A stretch of 10,335 nt of DNA, taken from Actinomycetes bacterium (GTDB lineage Bacteria; Actinomycetota; Actinomycetes; Propionibacteriales; Nocardioidaceae). The stretch is taken from assembly GCA_023417775.1 (NCBI GenBank), contig JAEZEJ010000113.1, positions 1 through 10,335 on the forward strand. Reading direction: 5' to 3'. Below are positions 6,639 through 10,335 of this stretch, in pieces (the stretch's first letter is position 1; each line of letters begins with the position of its first letter). The position numbers and the translations under genes are program-made. The notes beneath the pieces were generated by a model. The model was not told the DNA's origin, did not search any database, and saw only the letters and a program-made list of their open reading frames with translations.

Positions 6639-6644
6639 TATAAG
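6639..6644 (+). promoter_or_regulatory. Candidate -10 of the methyltransferase-PKS operon
   Basis: TATAAG matches five of six -10 positions and would start transcription near 6651, just before the ribosome site at 6653. TATATA, two bases upstream, is an alternative. No -35 is recognisable. The Fur-like dyad would lie in the -35/-10 spacer. Confidence 0.4.
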
Positions 6645-6652
6645 TCCCGAGA

Positions 6653-6659
6653 AGAGGAG
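6653..6659 (+). promoter_or_regulatory. Ribosome binding site of the methyltransferase gene
   Basis: AGAGGAG lies five bases before the ATG at 6665. This is a strong site in a gene whose divergent partner has none. Confidence 0.75.
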
Positions 6660-6664
6660 CCCCG

Positions 6665-7756
6665 ATGATCGCCATCGCGTCACCCCAGGCGCCGGTCGTG
6701 CTCGACGAGATGTACCGGCTCGATCGCTGGGCCGAGCTGGCACTGGCGCGGTTCCTGGCGACCACCGCCGGTCTCACGGCGGGCCGCTCGCTGACGCTGC
6801 GAGAGATCGGGGACGAGATCGGCATCGCCCCGCGACACCGTCGGGTCATCGACCGGTGGGCTCGGGTGCTGGCCGGCTCGGGGCTGAGCGCGGTCGATCC
6901 GCGCGCCGCCCGTCTCCACGCCGTGCGCATCCCGGATGCCGATGAGGTGGAGCAGGCCTTCGAGGACACCGCCGGGGTGCGCCACTGCTGCGGACCCGCG
7001 CTGCGCGACTTCTACCACGCGTGCGCCGAGCAGCTGCCGGCATTGCTGCGCGACGAGCTGACGGTGCAGAGCCTGCTGTTCGCCGACCCGCGTACGGCCG
7101 ACGAGATCTATGCGGGCAACGCGGCCAGCGCGGTGGTCAACTCCCTCGCCGCCGAGCGGACCGCGGAGCTGGTGCGGGACGGCGGGCGGGTCCTGGAGAT
7201 CGGCGCCGGCACCGGTGCCACCACCCAGCCGATCCTGGAACGGTTGCCGCAGTCGGTGCGGTACGACTTCACCGATGTGAGCGAGTACTTCCTCGCCGAG
7301 GCCCGCCGCCGCTGGTCGGACCGAGGGGCCTTCGACGCCTCCCGCTACGACCTGCACGAGGAGTGCGGGGAGCAGGGACACGATCCAGGGAGCATCGACG
7401 TGGTCGTGGCGGCGAATGTCCTGCACAACGGCCTCGACGCCGTCGCCACGCTGGAACGAGTGGCCCGGCTGCTGCGCCCTGGCGGCCATCTGGTCATGGT
7501 CGAGACCGGGCGAGAGCACCACCCGCTGCTGCTCTCGATGTACCTGTTGATGTCGCCACCCGCCGATCGCCCGGACGCACGTCCCGTCGACCAGCGACGC
7601 CACGACGGCCGGATCCTGCTCCGGGGTGCCGAATGGCTCGATGCGGCGCGCGCCGCCGGTCTCGAACCGGTGAGCCTGGAACCCGGGAGCGACCATCCGC
7701 TCGATCCGATGGCGCAGTTCGTGCTGGTCGCCCGGCGAACGGCGGCGGCACGATGA
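6665..7756 (+). CDS. Free-standing PKS/NRPS-type SAM-dependent methyltransferase
   Basis: The 363-residue class I methyltransferase would use S-adenosylmethionine to methylate an assembly-line intermediate. The SAM motif I is EIGAGTGATT at 178-187. The following YDFTDVSEYFLAEARRRW, then NVLHN at 251-255 and LLRPGGHLVMVE at 269-280, are the set found in C-methyltransferase domains embedded in polyketide synthases. The N-terminal part (about 1-135) contains a helix-turn-helix-like segment (LREIGDEIGI, 45-54). The stretch LLFADPRTADEIYAGNAASAVVNSLAA at about 137-163 resembles the LFPxGxxxxAExLYRDNPVARYLN lead-in of integrated PKS methyltransferase domains. So this is a whole cMT module as a separate protein. 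The ATG at 6665 has AGAGGAG five bases upstream. Its TGA overlaps the PKS ATG (ATGA), so both are made together, and the PKS product is the likely substrate. C- versus O- or N-methylation cannot be settled from sequence alone, though the motifs favour carbon. Confidence 0.87.
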   Translation: MIAIASPQAPVVLDEMYRLDRWAELALARFLATTAGLTAGRSLTLREIGDEIGIAPRHRRVIDRWARVLAGSGLSAVDPRAARLHAVRIPDADEVEQAFEDTAGVRHCCGPALRDFYHACAEQLPALLRDELTVQSLLFADPRTADEIYAGNAASAVVNSLAAERTAELVRDGGRVLEIGAGTGATTQPILERLPQSVRYDFTDVSEYFLAEARRRWSDRGAFDASRYDLHEECGEQGHDPGSIDVVVAANVLHNGLDAVATLERVARLLRPGGHLVMVETGREHHPLLLSMYLLMSPPADRPDARPVDQRRHDGRILLRGAEWLDAARAAGLEPVSLEPGSDHPLDPMAQFVLVARRTAAAR

Positions 7757-10335
7757 CCGATGTCGCCGTCGTCGCCATGTCCTGCCGGTTCCCGGGTGCC
7801 GCCGATGTGGACGAGTTCCACGACCTCGTGGCCACCGGTCGCGAGGGGCTCCGCCGCACCCGGGCCACGTCGCCTCTGGTGCCCGTCGTGGGACGCGTGG
7901 ACACCGCGCTCGACCTCGACCCCGCAGCCCTCGGACTCGGCGAGACCGATGCCGAGGTGATGGACCCGCAGCATCGCGTCTTCCTGGAGTGTGCTCGCGA
8001 CGCGCTCGATCGCGCCGGACACGGGTCCGGCGAGGCGCGAGGTGTGGTCGGCGTCTATGCCGGAGCCGGCCTGTCGGGCTATCTCGCCCACAATCTGGCC
8101 GACCGTTTCGACGCGACGGGGGGCGCCGACCCGGTCACCAGCCTGCATCTGCACACGGCCAATGTCGCCGACTACCTGCCGCTGCGCGCCGCCCATCTCC
8201 TCGGTCTCGACGGGCCCTCGATGGCCGTCGGCGCGACCTGCGCGACCTCGCTGGTCGCCGTCCACGCCGCTGTCCAGGCGCTCCTCGCGGACGAGTGCGA
8301 CACCGCCGTGGCGGGAGGTGTCTCGTTGCAGGTGCCACCGCCCGAGGGATATGTCGCGGTGCCCGACGGGCCGTTCAGCACCGACGGGCACACGCGCGCC
8401 TACTCCCGCGGAGCCTCGGGAACGGTCTTCAGCGACGGTGCGGGCTGTGTCGTGCTGCGCCGGCTCGAGGACGCGCTGGCCGACGGCGACCCCATCCACG
8501 CGGTGATCCGTGGCAGCGCCGTGACGAATGACGGCGCCGACAAGGTCGGCTTCACGGCCCCTACCGTGGCCGGTCAGGTCGCCGCGATCGAGCAGGCCTT
8601 CGCCGTCGCCGACGTGGAGCCGGCGGAGATCGGTCTCCTGGAGGGGCACGGCACGGCCACGGCGCTGGGCGATCGGATCGAGATCGCCGCACTCCGCGAG
8701 GTCTGGGGAGCCGCCGACGCGCCCTGGTGCGCTCTCGGCTCCGTGAAGGGCAATATCGGGCACACGTCCTCCGCCGCCGGAGCGGCCGGTCTGATCAAGG
8801 CCGTGCTCGCGGTGCGCGATGGCGAGATCTTCCCGACGCTGCACGCCGACCCGGTCGACGAGCTCGAGGGCTCGGCGTTCTACCTGCCGGATGCCGCCCG
8901 GGCCTGGGACGACACGGTCATCCGCAGGGCGGGGGTCAGCTCCTTCGGCATCGGCGGCGTCAACTGCCATCTCATCGTCGAGCAGCCACCCGAGCGTCCG
9001 GCGCCGCCGCGGGCATCGCGCGGCGCCGAGCTCATCGCACTGAGTGCCGCGACCCCTTCAGCGGCCGATGCCTGGCGTGACGCCACGGTCGCGGAGGCCG
9101 GCCGACTGATCGCCTCCGGTGAGGCGACGATCGCCGAGGTCGCCGCGACCGTGGCGCACGGCCGTGCGGAGATGACGCACCGCGCCGTGGCGGTGGTCGA
9201 TGAGACCGGTACGACCCTGGCGTCGAGTACACACGCCTCGACCGCCGCTCGTCTGGTGCTGGCCTTCCCCGGTGCGGGCTCGCAGCGTCGCGGCATGCTG
9301 CGCGATGCGGCGACCGCCGACCCGGAGCTGCTCTCCCACCTCGTCGACGCCACTGAGGCGATCGAGAAGGCCGGCGGGCCGGCACTGGTGGACCTGTTGA
9401 CCGATCGGGCCTCCGATGACCTCGTGCCCGACCCGGCCGTCGGGCTGCCGATGCTCTTCGCCGCCGAGGTGGCCATGGCCCGGCGCCTCATGGAGCTGGG
9501 TGCCCGGCCGGACGCGGTCGTCGGCCACAGTGTCGGCGAGTACGCGGCCGCCGTGGCGAGCGGGGGATTGAGCCTCGCCGATGCCGCGGCGCTCGTGGTC
9601 GCGCGATCGGACGCGATGGGCCGGACCGCACCGGGCCGGATGCTGGCCGTGGCCCTCGACGAAACCTCGGTCACGGCGCTGCTGGAGGACCATCGCGATG
9701 TCGATCTGGCGGCGGTCAACGGACCGGGGTCCTGTGTCGTCGCCGGCTCCGTGGAGGCCGTCGACGGGCTCGCCGAGGAGCTGTCACGAAACGGGACGCG
9801 GGCGACGGTCGTGGGGATCGACGTCGCCGCCCACTCGCGTCTCGTCGACCCGGTACGCCCCGAGCTCGATGCCCTGGCGTCCACCCTGACTCCCCGCTCT
9901 CCCTCGATCGACCTGTACTCCACGCTCGACGGCCGCCGTGTCGGCGAGGCCGCGTGGGCCGATCCCGCCCGGTGGGGTGAACATCTGCGTCGCCCCGTGC
10001 GCTTCTCCGAGGCCCTCGATGCCGCGATGGGCGAGGGTCCATGCGTCGTGCTGTCCTGCGGCCCCGGCTCGACGGTGCCGTGGTCGGCGCGTGCCGTGGG
10101 CGGCGACCGGACATCGGCCGTCGTCGTACCCTTCGCCGACGACGCGGGTGACGGCCGGGTCGCCTTCCTCGATGCCGCCGGCACGCTGTGGGCGTGCGGG
10201 ACCGGTCTCGATCTCCGCGAGCTCATCGGTCCGGCCGGCCGGCGGGTCACCCTGCCGACCTATCCCTATGAGCGGCGCCGGCTCTACATCGAGCCCGCCC
10301 GTCGAGGACTGGCGGCCGTCGGCCCGCCGCAGGAC
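7753..10335 (+). CDS. Modular type I polyketide synthase (KS-AT...), 3' end outside window
   Basis: The open frame continues for 861 codons to the window edge without a stop. Residues 1-425 are a ketosynthase with the condensation triad Cys163 (in GATCATSLVAVH), His299 (EGHGTATALGD) and His337 (KGNIGHTSSAAG, Lys332). The spacings match active enzymes. VTNDGADKVGFTAPTVAGQ resembles KS domains of hybrid NRPS-PKS proteins. Residues about 500-800 are an acyltransferase: FPGAGSQ at 505-511, catalytic Ser593 in GHSVGEY, and His694 in VAAHS. The valine after Ser593 favours malonyl over methylmalonyl, but VAAH replaces the usual HAFH/YASH tetrapeptide, so the extender is uncertain. LPTYPYERRRLY at 834-845 is the normal post-AT linker. 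A reductive domain, carrier protein or NRPS part must follow off the edge. The ATG overlaps the methyltransferase stop by 4 bp. The divergent phosphopantetheinyl transferase would load the missing carrier protein. Membership of the family is certain; the product is not identified. Confidence 0.95.
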   Translation, partial: MTDVAVVAMSCRFPGAADVDEFHDLVATGREGLRRTRATSPLVPVVGRVDTALDLDPAALGLGETDAEVMDPQHRVFLECARDALDRAGHGSGEARGVVGVYAGAGLSGYLAHNLADRFDATGGADPVTSLHLHTANVADYLPLRAAHLLGLDGPSMAVGATCATSLVAVHAAVQALLADECDTAVAGGVSLQVPPPEGYVAVPDGPFSTDGHTRAYSRGASGTVFSDGAGCVVLRRLEDALADGDPIHAVIRGSAVTNDGADKVGFTAPTVAGQVAAIEQAFAVADVEPAEIGLLEGHGTATALGDRIEIAALREVWGAADAPWCALGSVKGNIGHTSSAAGAAGLIKAVLAVRDGEIFPTLHADPVDELEGSAFYLPDAARAWDDTVIRRAGVSSFGIGGVNCHLIVEQPPERPAPPRASRGAELIALSAATPSAADAWRDATVAEAGRLIASGEATIAEVAATVAHGRAEMTHRAVAVVDETGTTLASSTHASTAARLVLAFPGAGSQRRGMLRDAATADPELLSHLVDATEAIEKAGGPALVDLLTDRASDDLVPDPAVGLPMLFAAEVAMARRLMELGARPDAVVGHSVGEYAAAVASGGLSLADAAALVVARSDAMGRTAPGRMLAVALDETSVTALLEDHRDVDLAAVNGPGSCVVAGSVEAVDGLAEELSRNGTRATVVGIDVAAHSRLVDPVRPELDALASTLTPRSPSIDLYSTLDGRRVGEAAWADPARWGEHLRRPVRFSEALDAAMGEGPCVVLSCGPGSTVPWSARAVGGDRTSAVVVPFADDAGDGRVAFLDAAGTLWACGTGLDLRELIGPAGRRVTLPTYPYERRRLYIEPARRGLAAVGPPQD

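Noticed and set aside
6634..6969. Longer phosphopantetheinyl transferase reaching 6969
   Set aside because: The extension overlaps the divergent methyltransferase gene and its promoter, and has Ser/Arg-rich shadow composition.
7345..8970. 541-codon open frame on the minus strand across the methyltransferase and PKS genes
   Set aside because: It is antisense to two clear genes, has Arg/Gly/His-rich low-complexity composition and no domain; open antisense frames are expected at this GC content.
8880..10250. 456-codon minus-strand open frame opposite the PKS KS-AT region
   Set aside because: Ser/Arg/Ala-rich shadow of the PKS reading frame with no recognisable motif.

Overview
The window is about 70% GC, with tightly packed genes, GTG starts, several ATGA stop/start overlaps, a lipoprotein EfeO and a DtxR/IdeR-type iron box. 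Together these point to a high-GC actinomycete, possibly of the Micrococcales; the genus cannot be fixed from this sequence. Nine protein genes are supported: seven on the minus strand, and two on the plus strand that diverge from them at about position 6640. No RNA gene, insertion sequence, CRISPR array or gene-free stretch over 300 bases was seen.

Left part (54-2164, minus): efeU (ferrous iron permease, FTR1 family) and efeO (cupredoxin plus M75 lipoprotein) form a coupled pair with a 19-bp DtxR/IdeR-like operator 32 bp upstream of the efeU start. The expected third gene, efeB, would lie off the left edge. There the window ends in a run of 36 consecutive C (G on the coding strand), which looks more like an assembly artefact than biology.

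Middle (2228-5949, minus): a TetR-family repressor, an MFS exporter, a saccharopine-dehydrogenase-like NAD(P)-binding protein and a FetB-like (UPF0014) permease lie in one tight row and probably form one operon. A 26-bp near-perfect palindrome sits over the presumed tetR promoter, consistent with autoregulation. No FetA ATPase accompanies FetB.

Right part (5953-10335): an EntD/Sfp-type phosphopantetheinyl transferase (minus) diverges from a two-gene plus-strand unit: a free-standing PKS-type C-methyltransferase translationally coupled to a KS-AT polyketide synthase that runs off the right edge. The 49-bp intergenic region is a sharp AT-rich island with overlapping dyads, one resembling a Fur-superfamily (Zur-like) box. 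The transferase would supply the phosphopantetheine arm for the PKS carrier protein, and the methyltransferase would methylate the carrier-bound chain in trans.

Taken together, this looks like the left edge of a polyketide or hybrid PKS/NRPS cluster beside iron-import genes. A metallophore product exported by the MFS protein is an attractive reading but remains inference, because no NRPS or chelating-group gene is visible here.
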